64,000 nt of DNA from Rhodococcus rhodochrous (GTDB lineage: Bacteria; Actinomycetota; Actinomycetes; Mycobacteriales; Mycobacteriaceae): assembly GCF_900187265.1 (NCBI RefSeq), contig NZ_LT906450.1:2285444-2349443 (forward strand). Direction: 5' to 3'. A model generated the notes under the pieces. The model was not told the origin of the DNA. It searched no databases and saw only the letters and a list, made by a program, of their open reading frames with translations. The position numbers were made by a program, and so were the translations under genes. Of this stretch, positions 45,233 to 56,487 are shown piece by piece. The first letter of the stretch is position 1. Each line of letters begins with the position of its first letter.

Positions 45233-47148
45233 GCCGGCACGGACGACACGACGACCATTCGGAGAACGCACGGGAGGATCTGTTCGCGGATCCCTATGCC
45301 GGTGGGTACACGCAACCTCCGGTCGATCGCACCGGATCCGAGGATCCGTATCGCACGCGATCCGAGGATCCGTATCGATCCGAACCGGGTTACCGGTACG
45401 ACGATCCGTACGCATCCGACCCCCACGGTCACGATGCGTACGGGCACGACCCGTACGGCGGTGGTGCGTACGAGGGCGCCCCGGGTGAGACCCCGGAGGC
45501 CCGTCGACCCGATCCGGACGATCACGAGACCACGGTCCTGAACTTCGAGCCGGGTGTGTTCGACGGCCCGCCGCCCGGCCACCCCGAACAGGGTTATCCC
45601 GAACAGGGTTATGCCGACCCGGCTTACGGCGAGCAGGGTTACGCCGAGGAGCATCAGGGGTATGTCGAGCAGGGCTACGCCGAGCAGGGCTACGGCGAGA
45701 GTTACGCAGCATCCGGGTACGAACACGCCGGACCCACCGACGCCGACGCCGGATACGCTCCGGCCGGTCACTCCGACGGGGCACCTCTCGACGGGGGGCA
45801 CCTCGACGGGGGGCACCTCGACGACGAGTACCCGGGCGGGTACTCGTACGCCGCACGCGACGCGAACCGGGATGCCTACCGGGACGACGACCCCGCCGAC
45901 GACGCGGTCGCAGCGGAGGAAATCACCGCCGAGCAGCGTGCGGTTCCCGCCGCAGTCGGTGGTTCGGAACGCGCCGCACGCCGCGATCCGAAGGCGCGCG
46001 GACGCAAGAAGCGCGGTCGTGTCGTGGGCGCGCTCGCCGCCGCGGTGCTCCTGCTCGTCGTCGTGGGCGGCGGTTATCTCGCCTACGACCGCTTCCTCGG
46101 CACGAACCTTCCGCCGGACTTCACCGGGCCTCCCGGGCCCGCCGTGGTCGTCCAGGTCAACCCGGGCGAAACCGCCGGGGAGATCGGCAGCGAGTTCGTC
46201 GACAAGGGGGTCGTCGCGAGTTCCGCCGCCTTCTACGAAGCGGCCGTGCAGAACCCGGGGATGAACTCGCTGCAGCCCGGCTTCTATCAGGTGGCCACCA
46301 ACATCCCGGCCGTCGACGCCGTCGCCGCCCTCGTCGACCCGGCCAGCCGGGTCGGTGCGCTCGTGATCTCCGAAGGGCGGCAGCTGCACGACATCCGCGA
46401 CGTCAACACCGGTGCCGTCCGCAAGGGCATCTACACACTCATCGCCGAGGCGAGCTGCCACGGCGATCCGGCCGCCGAGAACTGCGTCACCTACGAGGAA
46501 CTCGACGCGGCCGGCGCCACCCCGGACCTGCAGGCGCTCGGCGTCCCGGAATGGGCGCGCGACGCGGTGGCGAACGTGCCCGACCGCAGGCGGCAACTCG
46601 AAGGCCTCATCGCCGCGGGCAGCTGGGATTTCGATCCGACGGCCGAACCCGTCGAGATCCTCGCCCGTCTCGTATCGGAGAGTGCGTCGAGCTACGACGC
46701 GACAGGGATCACCGAGGCGGCCGCACGCGTAGGCCTGACCCCGTACGAGATGCTCATCTCCGCATCGCTCGTCGAACGTGAGGCCCTGCCACAGGATTTC
46801 GCGAAGGTCGCGCGCGTGATCCTCAACCGCCTCGACATCGACCAGATGCTCCAGTTCGACTCGACCGTCAACTACGAGCTCGACGAGACCGAACTCGCGA
46901 CCACCGACGCCGACCGCGCGCGGGTGACCCCCTGGAACACCTACGCCATGGTCGGTCTGCCGGCGACGCCCATCTCCTCACCGAGCATCGGCGCTCTGCA
47001 GGCGATGGAGAACCCGGAACCGGGCGAATGGATCTACTTCGTGACGATCGACGACCAGGGCACCACGCTTTTCGCGAACTCCTACGAGGAGCACCTGCAG
47101 AACACCGAACTGGCACTCGCGAGCGGGATCCTCGACAGTGGCCGCTGA
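45229..47148 (+). CDS. mltG: Endolytic murein transglycosylase MltG with long repetitive N-terminus
   Basis: 639 residues. Residues 1-260 are a disordered cytoplasmic region rich in Tyr, Asp, Gly, Glu and Gln, with EQGY-type repeats (about 119-165), three HLDGG copies and duplicated EDPYR units. One membrane segment (about 265-285, [22 protein letters not shown]) follows a basic [10 protein letters not shown]. The extracellular YceG/MltG catalytic domain has [20 protein letters not shown], with the catalytic Glu, and [15 protein letters not shown]. It cleaves nascent glycan strands. Start GTG overlaps ruvX; the end overlaps aroE by 11 bases. Confidence 0.93.
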   Translation: MSRHGRHDDHSENAREDLFADPYAGGYTQPPVDRTGSEDPYRTRSEDPYRSEPGYRYDDPYASDPHGHDAYGHDPYGGGAYEGAPGETPEARRPDPDDHETTVLNFEPGVFDGPPPGHPEQGYPEQGYADPAYGEQGYAEEHQGYVEQGYAEQGYGESYAASGYEHAGPTDADAGYAPAGHSDGAPLDGGHLDGGHLDDEYPGGYSYAARDANRDAYRDDDPADDAVAAEEITAEQRAVPAAVGGSERAARRDPKARGRKKRGRVVGALAAAVLLLVVVGGGYLAYDRFLGTNLPPDFTGPPGPAVVVQVNPGETAGEIGSEFVDKGVVASSAAFYEAAVQNPGMNSLQPGFYQVATNIPAVDAVAALVDPASRVGALVISEGRQLHDIRDVNTGAVRKGIYTLIAEASCHGDPAAENCVTYEELDAAGATPDLQALGVPEWARDAVANVPDRRRQLEGLIAAGSWDFDPTAEPVEILARLVSESASSYDATGITEAAARVGLTPYEMLISASLVEREALPQDFAKVARVILNRLDIDQMLQFDSTVNYELDETELATTDADRARVTPWNTYAMVGLPATPISSPSIGALQAMENPEPGEWIYFVTIDDQGTTLFANSYEEHLQNTELALASGILDSGR

Positions 47149-47992
47149 TCCGAAGTCGGGTGTCCGGAGGGCGGCGGTCCTCGGGAAACCCATCGCGCAC
47201 TCGAAGTCGCCCCTGCTGCATCTCGCGGCGTACCGGGCACTCGGGCTGACCGAGTGGACCTACGAACGCATCGAATGCACCGGTGAACAACTGCCGGGAC
47301 TCGTGTCCTCGCTCGGTGAGGAATGGGTCGGCCTGTCCGTCACGATGCCCGGCAAGTTCGCGGCACTCGAATTCGCCACCGAACGCACCGAGCGGGCGGT
47401 GAGGATCGGTTCGGCGAACACCCTCGTCCGCCTCGACGACGGATGGCGTGCCGATTGCACCGACGTCGACGGTGTGTCCGGCGCACTGCGCTCGGCCGGC
47501 GTCGGCGATCTGTCCGACGCGTCGGCGGTCGTCGTGGGCTCGGGGGGTACCGCGAGACCGGCGCTCGTCGGTCTGACCGACCTCGGTATCCGCTCGGTGA
47601 CCGTGGTCGCCCGGTCCGAGGAGAAGGCTCGCGCGACGTTCGATTGTCTCGACGACGACATCGAGGCTCGGTGGTTGTCGTTCGACGCACCCGAACTCGC
47701 CCGGGTCTGCGCCGAGGCCGGTGCGCTCGTGAGCACCGTGCCCGCACCCGCGGCAGCGCCGTACGCAGAAACCCTCGCGCACGCCCCCTGCATCCTCGAC
47801 GCGATCTACGACCCCTGGCCCACACCGCTGGCGACAGCGGCCGAGGCACGCGGTGTCCGCGTCGTCAGTGGTCTGCACATGCTCCTGAACCAGGCATTCG
47901 GGCAGGTCGAGCAGTTCACGGGGCTGCCCGCGCCGCGCGCGGAGATGGCGCGCGCCGTCGGGCTCGACCTGAATTCTCCGCACCCGGCCTGA
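47138..47992 (+). CDS. aroE: Shikimate dehydrogenase
   Basis: 284 residues. LGKPIAHSKSPLLHLAAYRALGL holds the shikimate-binding Ser pair. Catalytic Lys73 is in VTMPGKFAALEFA, Asp109 in DCTDVDG, and the NADP-binding GSGGTARPAL follows. The C-terminal GLHMLLNQAFGQVEQFTGLPAP is typical. The family usually has NK(L/P) around the catalytic Lys; here it is PGK, as in several actinobacteria. GTG start inside the end of mltG. It is separated from the other aro genes by an accessory block. Confidence 0.93.
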   Translation: MAADPKSGVRRAAVLGKPIAHSKSPLLHLAAYRALGLTEWTYERIECTGEQLPGLVSSLGEEWVGLSVTMPGKFAALEFATERTERAVRIGSANTLVRLDDGWRADCTDVDGVSGALRSAGVGDLSDASAVVVGSGGTARPALVGLTDLGIRSVTVVARSEEKARATFDCLDDDIEARWLSFDAPELARVCAEAGALVSTVPAPAAAPYAETLAHAPCILDAIYDPWPTPLATAAEARGVRVVSGLHMLLNQAFGQVEQFTGLPAPRAEMARAVGLDLNSPHPA

Positions 47993-48154
47993 GAACCCGC
48001 ACGCTCCTCGATCCATAGATACGGGTGAGGGGTCCGATACCGAACAAGAATGGTCCGCAAGCACTTTCCGGCCCGTTCGCGAAGTAGTGTCGGACCCGTC
48101 CGACGGCCGTGACGGCCGTCACCGCTGTCGCCTGCGGGCCGAGAAGGAGCAACT

Positions 48155-49306
48155 ATGAGTGCAGTGATCGTCCAGGCCGTGCGTACGCCTGTCGGCAGGA
48201 GGAACGGCGGACTGTCCGGCGTGCACCCGGCACAGCTGTCCGCCGTGGTGCTGAACGCGCTGGTCGAGCGCGCCGGCATCGATCCGTCGGTCGTCGAGGA
48301 CGTCATCTGGGGTTGCGTGCAGCAGGCCGGTGAGCAGGCTATCGACATCGCCCGCACCGCGGTGCTCACGGCGGGCTGGCCGGAGTCGGTGCCCGGCGTG
48401 ACCATCGACCGGCAGTGCGGCTCGAGCCAGCAGGCGCTGAACTTCGCGATCGCGAGCGTCGAAGCGGGGCACTACGACGTCGTCGTCGCCGGTGGCGTCG
48501 AGGTGATGTCGCGGGTGCCCATGGGCACCTCGACCTCCGTGGGCGGGTCGCCCTACCCCGAGGCCTTCCTCGAGCGGTACGACGGGGTGCGGCCCAACCA
48601 GGGCATCGGTGCCGAGATGATCGCCGAGAAGTGGGGCCTGAGCCGGACCGACGTGGACGCCTTCTCCGCGCGCTCGCACGAACGCGCCGCGGCCGCACAG
48701 GACGCCGGACTGTTCGCCGACCAGATCGTGCCGGTCACCACGCCGGACGGAACCGTCGTCTCGCAGGACGAGGGCATCCGCCGCGGCACCACCGTGGAGA
48801 AGCTCGCCGGCCTGAAGACCGTCTTCAAGGAGGACGGTGTCATCCACGCCGGAAACTCCTCGCAGATCTCCGACGGCTCCGCGGCGCTGCTGATCATGAG
48901 CGAAGAGGCCGCCGCGAAGTACGGTCTCACCCCGCTCGCGAAGATCCACACCGCCGTCGTGACCGGCTCCGACCCGGTCATCATGCTCACCGCACCCATC
49001 CCGGCGACGGAGAAGGCGCTCGCGAAGTCCGGTCTCACCGTCGACGAGATCGGCGTCTTCGAGGTCAACGAGGCGTTCGCTCCGGTGCCCATGGCGTGGC
49101 AGAAGGAGATCGGCGCGCCGGAGGACAAGCTCAACCCCAACGGTGGTGCGATCGCCCTCGGTCACCCGCTCGGTGGCTCCGGTGCCCGCATCCTCACCGA
49201 CATGATCTTCCACATGCGCCGCAACAACCTCCGCTACGGCCTGCAGACCATGTGCGAGGGCGGCGGACAGGCCAACGCCACCATCCTCGAGCTCGTCGCG
49301 CAGTAG
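48155..49306 (+). CDS. Acetyl-CoA C-acyltransferase (thiolase)
   Basis: 383 residues. Catalytic Cys88 is in TIDRQCGSSQQA, then NEAFAPVPMAW, GGAIALGHPLGGSGARI with the catalytic His, and CEGGGQANAT with the second Cys. It is a degradative 3-ketoacyl-CoA thiolase acting in fatty-acid or steroid side-chain beta-oxidation; the sequence does not tell which. The ATG follows GAGAAGGAG. It stands alone with its own terminator, between aroE and a sigma-factor pair, a location that is not the mycobacterial one. Confidence 0.92.
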   Translation: MSAVIVQAVRTPVGRRNGGLSGVHPAQLSAVVLNALVERAGIDPSVVEDVIWGCVQQAGEQAIDIARTAVLTAGWPESVPGVTIDRQCGSSQQALNFAIASVEAGHYDVVVAGGVEVMSRVPMGTSTSVGGSPYPEAFLERYDGVRPNQGIGAEMIAEKWGLSRTDVDAFSARSHERAAAAQDAGLFADQIVPVTTPDGTVVSQDEGIRRGTTVEKLAGLKTVFKEDGVIHAGNSSQISDGSAALLIMSEEAAAKYGLTPLAKIHTAVVTGSDPVIMLTAPIPATEKALAKSGLTVDEIGVFEVNEAFAPVPMAWQKEIGAPEDKLNPNGGAIALGHPLGGSGARILTDMIFHMRRNNLRYGLQTMCEGGGQANATILELVAQ

Positions 49307-49322
49307 CCGCACCCGACGTCGT

Positions 49323-49361
49323 CCGCTGCCCACCCGCTGCGCCTGCGCGGGTGGGCAGCGG
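49323..49361 (+). terminator. Strong intrinsic terminator after the thiolase gene
   Basis: A perfect 15-bp stem, CCGCTGCCCACCCGC (49323-49337) with GCGGGTGGGCAGCGG (49347-49361), a 9-base loop and CTTTCT immediately after: one of the few here with a T-rich tail. Confidence 0.92.
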
Positions 49362-49453
49362 CTTTCTCCGCGCAGGTGTCGAATCGGCGCCCTACCGTTC
49401 GTATAGAGGGTGAGAGGCCGGAACCGCCGGCCGCCGAGGGGAAGGACCCCGAC

Positions 49454-49810
49454 ATGGCGCAGTACCTGCTGAGCATCTACCAGCCGGACGGCGAACCGCC
49501 GTCACCGGAGTTCCTCGAACCGATCATGAAGAGGGTCGAGGCGTGGCAGAACGAGATCCGGGAGGCCGGGGTCTGGGTGTTCTCCGGCGGCCTGCACCCA
49601 CCGGACACGGCGACGGTCGTGCGCACGGACGAGGGGCGCACGGTGACCACCGACGGTCCGTACATCGAGGGCAAGGAGCATCTCGGCGGTTTCGACGTCA
49701 TCGACGTGCCCGACCTGGACGAGGCGCTGAAGTGGGCGCGCGGTCTCGCCGACGCCACCACACTGCCCATCGAGGTGCGGCCCCTGGCGTTCGGATCCTG
49801 CGCCGGATGA
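49454..49810 (+). CDS. YCII/DGPF-domain protein
   Basis: 118 residues of the YCII-related family: MAQYLLSIYQPDGEPPSPEF, a helix EPIMKRVEAWQNEIREAGVWVFSGGL, and TDGPYIEGKEHLGGFDVIDVPDLDEALKWA, in which DGPY (67-70) is the variant of the DGPF motif that names the family. Such proteins are typically encoded beside ECF42 sigma factors, as here. Their biochemical role is unknown. The ATG at 49454 follows GGGAAGGACC; the longer upstream frame is not supported. Confidence 0.9.
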   Translation: MAQYLLSIYQPDGEPPSPEFLEPIMKRVEAWQNEIREAGVWVFSGGLHPPDTATVVRTDEGRTVTTDGPYIEGKEHLGGFDVIDVPDLDEALKWARGLADATTLPIEVRPLAFGSCAG

Positions 49811-49811
49811 C

Positions 49812-51071
49812 GTGCACACCTCGATGACCGGGCCGTCCACCGCCGACATCGCACGTGTCTTCCGTGAGGAATACGGCCGGGCGGTCGCTGTGCTCACCCG
49901 CGTCCTCGGTGACATCGACGCCGCCGAAGACGCGGTGCAGGACGCCTTCTCGATCGCCGTCGAACGGTGGCCCGGGGAGGGGATCCCGCCGAGCCCGGCC
50001 GGGTGGATCATCACCACCGCCCGTCGCCGGGCGATCGACAGGGCGAGGCGGGAGGCCGCACGCTCGGTCAAGCACGCCGAGGCGGACCTGCTCCACCCGG
50101 CATCCGGCGTCGCGTTCGACCCCGAGGCGGTCGACTCGCCCGAAATCCCCGACGATCGCCTCCGTCTGATCTTCACCTGTTGTCACCCGGCGCTCGCGCC
50201 TGCGTCGCGAGTCGCGTTGACATTGCGGCTGCTCGGCGGGCTCACCACCGCGCAGATCGCCCGGGCCTTTCTCGTTCCCGAAACAACGATGGGGCAACGG
50301 ATCTCCCGCGCCAAGCGGAAGATCCGCGACGCGCGCATCCCGTTTCGTATCCCGTCTCCGGACGAGTTTCCCGAACGCCTCGACGCGGTGCGGTCCGTGC
50401 TCTATCTCGTGTACACCGAGGGCCACACGGCGAGCACCGGACCCGAACTCGCCGACACGGACCTGTGTGCCGAGGCGGTGCGGCTGGCCCGCGTGCTGAC
50501 CGGGCTCGTTCCCGGCGATCCCGAGACCACGGGACTGCTCGCCCTGATGTTGCTCGGTGAATCCCGACGCCCGGCGCGGACAGGACGCGGGGGCGAACTC
50601 GTCCTGCTCGCAGACCAGGACCGCTCGCGATGGGACCGCGCGTTGATCGACGAAGGGCAGGCGCTCGTGCGGCACACCCTGCGCTGGAACAGACCGGGGC
50701 CCTATCAGATCCAGGCCGCGATCGCCGCAGTGCACGCGGAGGCGCCCGCTTTCGAGGACACCGATTGGGCGCAGATCGTCGCGCTCTACGATCTGCTGAT
50801 GGCCGCGGACCCCACCCCGGTCGTCGCGTTGCATCGGGCCGTTGCACTCGCCGAAGTGGAAGGTCCCGCAGTGGCTCTCGGGATCGTCGACCGCGTCGAC
50901 CTCGAGCCGCACCACGTCTTCCATGCCGTCCGGGCCGACCTGCTCGCCCGCCTCGGCCGGATCACCGAGGCGTGTGAGACATACGCCACCGCCACGGCCC
51001 GGACGGCGAACACGATCGAACGCGCACATCTCCTGCGCCGGCGCGACGAGCTCCGGGGCTCGCTCAGGTAG
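49812..51071 (+). CDS. ECF42-type RNA polymerase sigma factor with C-terminal extension
   Basis: 419 residues, twice the size of a plain ECF factor. Region 2 (about 10-80) includes VFREEYGRAVAVLTRVLGDIDAAEDAVQDAFSIA. Region 4 (about 115-170) ends with LGGLTTAQIARAFLVPETTMGQRISRAKRKIRDA. A roughly 240-residue TPR-like extension follows (LYLVYTEGHTAS, LMLLGESRRPAR, RTANTIERAHLLRRRDEL). In ECF42 the extension replaces an anti-sigma factor. The GTG start is one base after the YCII stop, so the genes are coupled. It probably activates the DGPF promoter itself. Confidence 0.92.
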   Translation: MHTSMTGPSTADIARVFREEYGRAVAVLTRVLGDIDAAEDAVQDAFSIAVERWPGEGIPPSPAGWIITTARRRAIDRARREAARSVKHAEADLLHPASGVAFDPEAVDSPEIPDDRLRLIFTCCHPALAPASRVALTLRLLGGLTTAQIARAFLVPETTMGQRISRAKRKIRDARIPFRIPSPDEFPERLDAVRSVLYLVYTEGHTASTGPELADTDLCAEAVRLARVLTGLVPGDPETTGLLALMLLGESRRPARTGRGGELVLLADQDRSRWDRALIDEGQALVRHTLRWNRPGPYQIQAAIAAVHAEAPAFEDTDWAQIVALYDLLMAADPTPVVALHRAVALAEVEGPAVALGIVDRVDLEPHHVFHAVRADLLARLGRITEACETYATATARTANTIERAHLLRRRDELRGSLR

Positions 51072-51444
51072 CCGGTGTCGTTCCGGCCGTCGTCTCGGTC
51101 TCGGGAACCGAACGCTGCCACGGCCAACGGCCATCGATCTCCAACTGCAGCGACCAGCTCAGGAAGGTACGGATGAGCACGATGATCGCCAGTACACCCA
51201 CCGACGTGAAGGTCGGAGTGACGGCGACGGTCTTGATGATGTCGGCGGCGACCAGGAATTCGAGGCCGAGCAGGATCGATCGGCCGAGATTGCGCCGGTA
51301 CGGCTCGTAGATCCCCGAACCCGGTGCGCGCCGCCGCGCGGTCGCCGCGAGCCAGGTCGCCGCCAATGCGCCGATCACCATGACGCCGACTCCGACGACG
51401 TCGATGGCCGTGCCCACGTGTTCGAGCAGCGACGAAATCTCCAT
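51064..51444 (-). CDS. DUF1622 membrane protein
   Basis: 126 residues with three hydrophobic segments (about 9-31, 53-70, 76-94) and the DUF1622 features RRNLGRSILLGLEFLVAADIIKTVAVTPTF and LIRTFLSWSLQLEIDGRWPW. Function unknown. It is convergent with the sigma factor gene and overlaps its end by eight bases. Confidence 0.88.
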   Translation of the reverse strand: MEISSLLEHVGTAIDVVGVGVMVIGALAATWLAATARRRAPGSGIYEPYRRNLGRSILLGLEFLVAADIIKTVAVTPTFTSVGVLAIIVLIRTFLSWSLQLEIDGRWPWQRSVPETETTAGTTPAT

Positions 51445-51596
51445 TCGACCAGAACCTTCCGACCGGAACCGACAGACTCCGGCAATCCTCGCAGGACGAT
51501 CGCCGCGCCGTGCGGCTTTGTCCACAGGACCTGGGCCTGTCCACAGAACCGGGTCGGACACCGCGCGAACGCCCTGCCGGAGCGTGCGGGTGGGAG

Positions 51597-52226
51597 ATGC
51601 TCCGGGTCGTGACAGGGGAGACGGGTGTGCTCGCGATGATGGTCCTCGGCGCGGGCGTGGGAGCGATCGTCCGCATGGTGGTGGGACGGACGGCCGGTCG
51701 TCGGCCGCCGCCGGGTCTGTGCAAGGCGGCATGCGCGGCAGTCGCACTCGTTGCGGTCTCGGTGACCACGGGCACCGCGGCGGCCGTCGGAGCAGCGATG
51801 TTCGGATGGTGGTGCGTGTGCCTGAGCGCCGTGGACCTGCTCGTGCGGCGTCTGCCGAACGTGCTGACCCTCGGGGGAGCGACCACGATCCTCGGCGTGG
51901 CCGCGGCGACCGGGCACGGCCGGGCGGCGTTCGCCGGTGCGTTCCTGCTCGCGGCACCGTTGTTGGTCACGCACCTCGCGGTGCCGCGGTCGATGGGTGC
52001 GGGTGACGTCAAACTCGCCCTCGGTCTCGGTGCCGTCACCGGACTCGCCGGTCCCTCGGCAGTGCTCGTCGGAGCACTGCTTCCACCTGTACTCACCGCA
52101 GGTGCGGCCCTGTTTCTGCGGCTCCGGGAGGCCGGCCGAGGGGGAGCGTGTGCCGCTCCGCGCGCGCTTCCGCACGGACCGTCGATGTGTGCCGCCGCGG
52201 CACTGGCGGTGATCTCGACGGGTTGA
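51597..52226 (+). CDS. Prepilin peptidase-like A24 membrane protease
   Basis: 209 residues, polytopic. The two catalytic aspartates of type IV prepilin peptidases are visible: Asp80 in LSAVDLLVRRLPN and Asp137 in SMGAGDVKLALG (GxGD). The N-terminal Cys-rich methyltransferase domain of PilD is missing, as in Rv2551c of mycobacteria. Its natural substrate may be a Flp/Tad-type pilin encoded elsewhere. The ATG at 51597 follows GGTGGGAG. It lies just upstream of aroC, its conserved place. Confidence 0.88.
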   Translation: MLRVVTGETGVLAMMVLGAGVGAIVRMVVGRTAGRRPPPGLCKAACAAVALVAVSVTTGTAAAVGAAMFGWWCVCLSAVDLLVRRLPNVLTLGGATTILGVAAATGHGRAAFAGAFLLAAPLLVTHLAVPRSMGAGDVKLALGLGAVTGLAGPSAVLVGALLPPVLTAGAALFLRLREAGRGGACAAPRALPHGPSMCAAAALAVISTG

Positions 52227-52274
52227 CCAGGGGCGGCATGTCGAGGTGGCGGACGAACATGGAAGGATGGACGT

Positions 52275-53462
52275 GTGCTGCGTTGGATAACTGCTGGAGA
52301 ATCCCATGGTCCCGCCCTCGTCGCGATGCTCGAGGGGATGGTTGCCGGAGTCGAGGTGACGTCGAACGACATCTCGGAGCAACTCGCGCGACGGCGACTG
52401 GGCTACGGCCGCGGCGCACGCATGAAGTTCGAGGCCGACAAGGTCACCGTGATCGGTGGCGTCCGGCACGGACGCACAATGGGCGGCCCGATCGCGATCG
52501 AGATCGGCAACACCGAATGGCCCAAGTGGGAGACCATCATGGCCGCCGACCCGGTCGATGCCGAACTGCTCGAAGGCCAGGCGCGCAACGCGCCGCTGAC
52601 CCGTCCCCGTCCCGGCCACGCCGACTTCGCGGGCATGCTCAAGTACGGCTTCGACGATGCGCGTCCCGTCCTCGAGCGCGCGAGCGCCCGGGAGACCGCA
52701 GCACGCGTGGCGGCCGGCACCGTCGCCCGGAACTTCCTGCGCCAGGCGTTCGGCGCCGAAGTCGTCTCGCACGTCATCTCCATCGGTGCATCCGACCCCT
52801 ATGTCGGCCCCGAACCCGGTGTCGACGATCTCACCGCGATCGACGCGAGCCCCGTGCGCGCCTACGACAAGGCCGCCGAGGAATCGATGATCGCCGAGAT
52901 CGAGGCCGCGAAGCGCGACGGCGACACCCTCGGTGGAATCGTCGAGGTCGTGGTGCACGGGCTGCCCGTGGGCCTCGGTTCGTACGTCAGCGGTGCCGAT
53001 CGCCTCGACGCGCGACTGGCCGCGGCCCTCATGGGGATCCAGGCCATCAAGGGCGTCGAGGTCGGCGACGGCTTCGAGACCGCGCGCCGCCGCGGCAGCG
53101 CCGCCCACGACGAGATGAAGCCCGGCCCCGACGGTGTGCTCCGCTCGAGCAATCGCGCCGGCGGCATCGAAGGCGGCATGACCAACGGTGAGGCCCTGCG
53201 TGTGCGGGCGGCGATGAAGCCGATCTCCACCGTGCCCCGTGCCCTGTCGACGGTCGACATGACCACCGGCGACGAGGCCGTCGCGATCCACCAGCGTTCC
53301 GATGTGTGCGCGGTGCCCGCGGCGGGTGTCGTCGCCGAGGCGATGGTCGCCCTCGTCGTCGCGCAGGCCGCTCTCGAGAAGTTCGGCGGCGACTCGCTCG
53401 CCGAGACCGTGAGCAATATCGACCACTACCTGAAGGGCATCGCGGCGCGGCCGCCGCGGTGA
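52275..53462 (+). CDS. aroC: Chorismate synthase
   Basis: 395 residues. The FMN-dependent last step of the shikimate pathway. Signatures are [64 protein letters not shown] and [11 protein letters not shown] with SSNRAG before it. The GTG start is four codons shorter than none of the alternatives seen; it begins directly with the conserved [11 protein letters not shown]. Followed by aroK after four bases. Confidence 0.97.
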   Translation: MLRWITAGESHGPALVAMLEGMVAGVEVTSNDISEQLARRRLGYGRGARMKFEADKVTVIGGVRHGRTMGGPIAIEIGNTEWPKWETIMAADPVDAELLEGQARNAPLTRPRPGHADFAGMLKYGFDDARPVLERASARETAARVAAGTVARNFLRQAFGAEVVSHVISIGASDPYVGPEPGVDDLTAIDASPVRAYDKAAEESMIAEIEAAKRDGDTLGGIVEVVVHGLPVGLGSYVSGADRLDARLAAALMGIQAIKGVEVGDGFETARRRGSAAHDEMKPGPDGVLRSSNRAGGIEGGMTNGEALRVRAAMKPISTVPRALSTVDMTTGDEAVAIHQRSDVCAVPAAGVVAEAMVALVVAQAALEKFGGDSLAETVSNIDHYLKGIAARPPR

Positions 53463-53466
53463 TCTC

Positions 53467-55139
<1,673 letters not shown>

Positions 55140-55158
55140 CCGTCGCCCGGCTCGACCG

Positions 55159-55767
55159 CTAGTTCGATGCGGGCGGTCTCCAGGACGGGTCGCGTCCGGT
55201 GAGCCCGATCAGGCGTTCCAGCGGCGGGGCGTCGTCGCCCACTCGGACGGCCGGACCGAACAGACCACCCCCGTCGGCGACGCGCTCCCCCTCGGTGATG
55301 CTCTCCGCGAAGGCGGTACACGCGGCGATCTCGTCGGGTTCGCAGGAATATTGCTGTCCCGTGGCCACGGCGAGGTCCCAGCCGTGGACGACGAGTTCGT
55401 CGAGCGTGACGAGTCCGGCGACCGGCGCGGGCAGGTCGAGGCCACCCGCGCGCGTCATGCCTTCCCAGGCCGAGGGATCGCTCCACGCCCGGCGGAGGTC
55501 GCCGAGTCGGTCGGGCACGAGCTGCCGCCAGTCCGGCGGCAGTTCGCTCGTGAGCTGCGGGGGAGTGTCGGTGTACGGGCCGATGTCCTTGTGCGCCGCG
55601 GCCGTGAACGCGAGCGACAGGCCGAGCACATGGTCGACGAGCGCACCGACGGAGGTCTCGGAACACGGCGTGGGGCCCGACAACTGTGCGTCGTCGATCC
55701 CCGCCAGGATGCGCTCCATGCGGCGGGTCGCGGGAGTCAGGTCGAGCGTCTCGGTGGTGTCGGTCAT
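55159..55767 (-). CDS. TIGR03086-family DinB-like metal-binding protein
   Basis: 202 residues of the DinB/mycothiol-dependent maleylpyruvate isomerase superfamily. The N-terminal helix bundle has TPCSETSVGALVDHVLGLSLAFTAAA, holding the first metal His, and LVTLDELVVHGWDLAVATGQ, holding the later Glu and His ligands. The family is thought to act with mycothiol, but this subgroup is uncharacterised. The start is ATG. It occupies the place where aroQ is expected and is oriented opposite to aroB. Confidence 0.85.
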   Translation of the reverse strand: MTDTTETLDLTPATRRMERILAGIDDAQLSGPTPCSETSVGALVDHVLGLSLAFTAAAHKDIGPYTDTPPQLTSELPPDWRQLVPDRLGDLRRAWSDPSAWEGMTRAGGLDLPAPVAGLVTLDELVVHGWDLAVATGQQYSCEPDEIAACTAFAESITEGERVADGGGLFGPAVRVGDDAPPLERLIGLTGRDPSWRPPASN

Positions 55768-55823
55768 GGGTAGCTCCTCGATGTCGGCTATCTGTACCGA
55801 CCGTCACCGTCCCGAAAACTGAG

Positions 55824-55853
55824 CACCCGCCCCCGACGTATCGGGGGCGGGTG
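55824..55853 (-). terminator. Hairpin downstream of the B-4DMT-like gene
   Basis: A perfect 13-bp stem, CACCCGCCCCCGA (55824-55836) with TCGGGGGCGGGTG (55841-55853), loop CGTA. It lies 32 bases past the stop of the minus-strand gene that ends at 55885. Confidence 0.85.
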
Positions 55854-55856
55854 GTC

Positions 55857-55884
55857 TCACTGCTGTGGTGTCACTGCTGTGGTG
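55857..55884. repeat. 14-bp tandem duplication at a stop codon
   Basis: TCACTGCTGTGGTG occurs twice head to tail (55857-55870, 55871-55884) and TCAC begins a third time at 55885, where it forms the TGA of the minus-strand gene. Both copies thus repeat the sequence that ends the gene. Confidence 0.9.
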
Positions 55885-56487
55885 TCACGGCTTCGGGTCG
55901 ATTTTCGGGAACACCTCGGTGGGCGAGTCGTCGCTGCGCCAGGCGGGATCGGCCTGCTGCGCGGAGTTCGCGGGCGCCGAACCTTCGGGTGCCGCCGCTC
56001 CGACGCCTACGGGTGCGTGGTGCTCGCGGTGGACGGACCAGTCGTCGTCGCGGGTGGTCTTGCGCTCGTTCCGGCGCGCGAAGAACCGGCCCAGCGTCAC
56101 TGCGGCCATCGCCGGCAGGAACACCAGGAGCACGGTGAACGCGGCACCGGAGGTGATCTCGAAGAACAGGGACGTCACACCCACCGGAATCGGGGTGATC
56201 GCGTCGACGAGCCAGGTGAGGACCCCTCCGACGAGGCCGGTGACCGCACCGGCGGCGAGCCAGCGCATCGTCAGGTCGTCGCCCTCGTCGGGGTCGGGAT
56301 GGGCGCGGTGGTCGCGGATGCCGTCGAGGCCGGCCCAGACGAACGCTGCGACGACCACGACGGCGAAGCCCAGCCAGCGCAGTACCGATCCCTGCAACGG
56401 CCACTGGATGAGAGCGGCACCGAGCAGGACGCGCACGACCACGTGGACCAGGGCGAGCCCGAGTCCGCGGAGCAACCAGGGTTTCAT
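55885..56487 (-). CDS. B-4DMT-like membrane protein (Rv2536-type)
   Basis: 200 residues with four membrane segments (about 5-24, 37-54, 75-95, 102-125), beginning MKPWLLRGLGLALVHVVVRVLLG, then a cytoplasmic tail from about 135 rich in Arg, Asp, Ala and Pro. It resembles the mycobacterial protein next to pepQ that has been placed in a small-multidrug-transporter-like group; transport activity is not shown by the sequence. Divergent from pepQ. Confidence 0.82.
   Translation of the reverse strand: MKPWLLRGLGLALVHVVVRVLLGAALIQWPLQGSVLRWLGFAVVVVAAFVWAGLDGIRDHRAHPDPDEGDDLTMRWLAAGAVTGLVGGVLTWLVDAITPIPVGVTSLFFEITSGAAFTVLLVFLPAMAAVTLGRFFARRNERKTTRDDDWSVHREHHAPVGVGAAAPEGSAPANSAQQADPAWRSDDSPTEVFPKIDPKP

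Noticed and set aside
48030-48097. Inverted repeat GGGTCCGA / TCGGACCC upstream of the thiolase gene
   Set aside because: The arms are only 8 bp and 52 bp apart, so chance in GC-rich DNA is likely; no known regulator box was matched.
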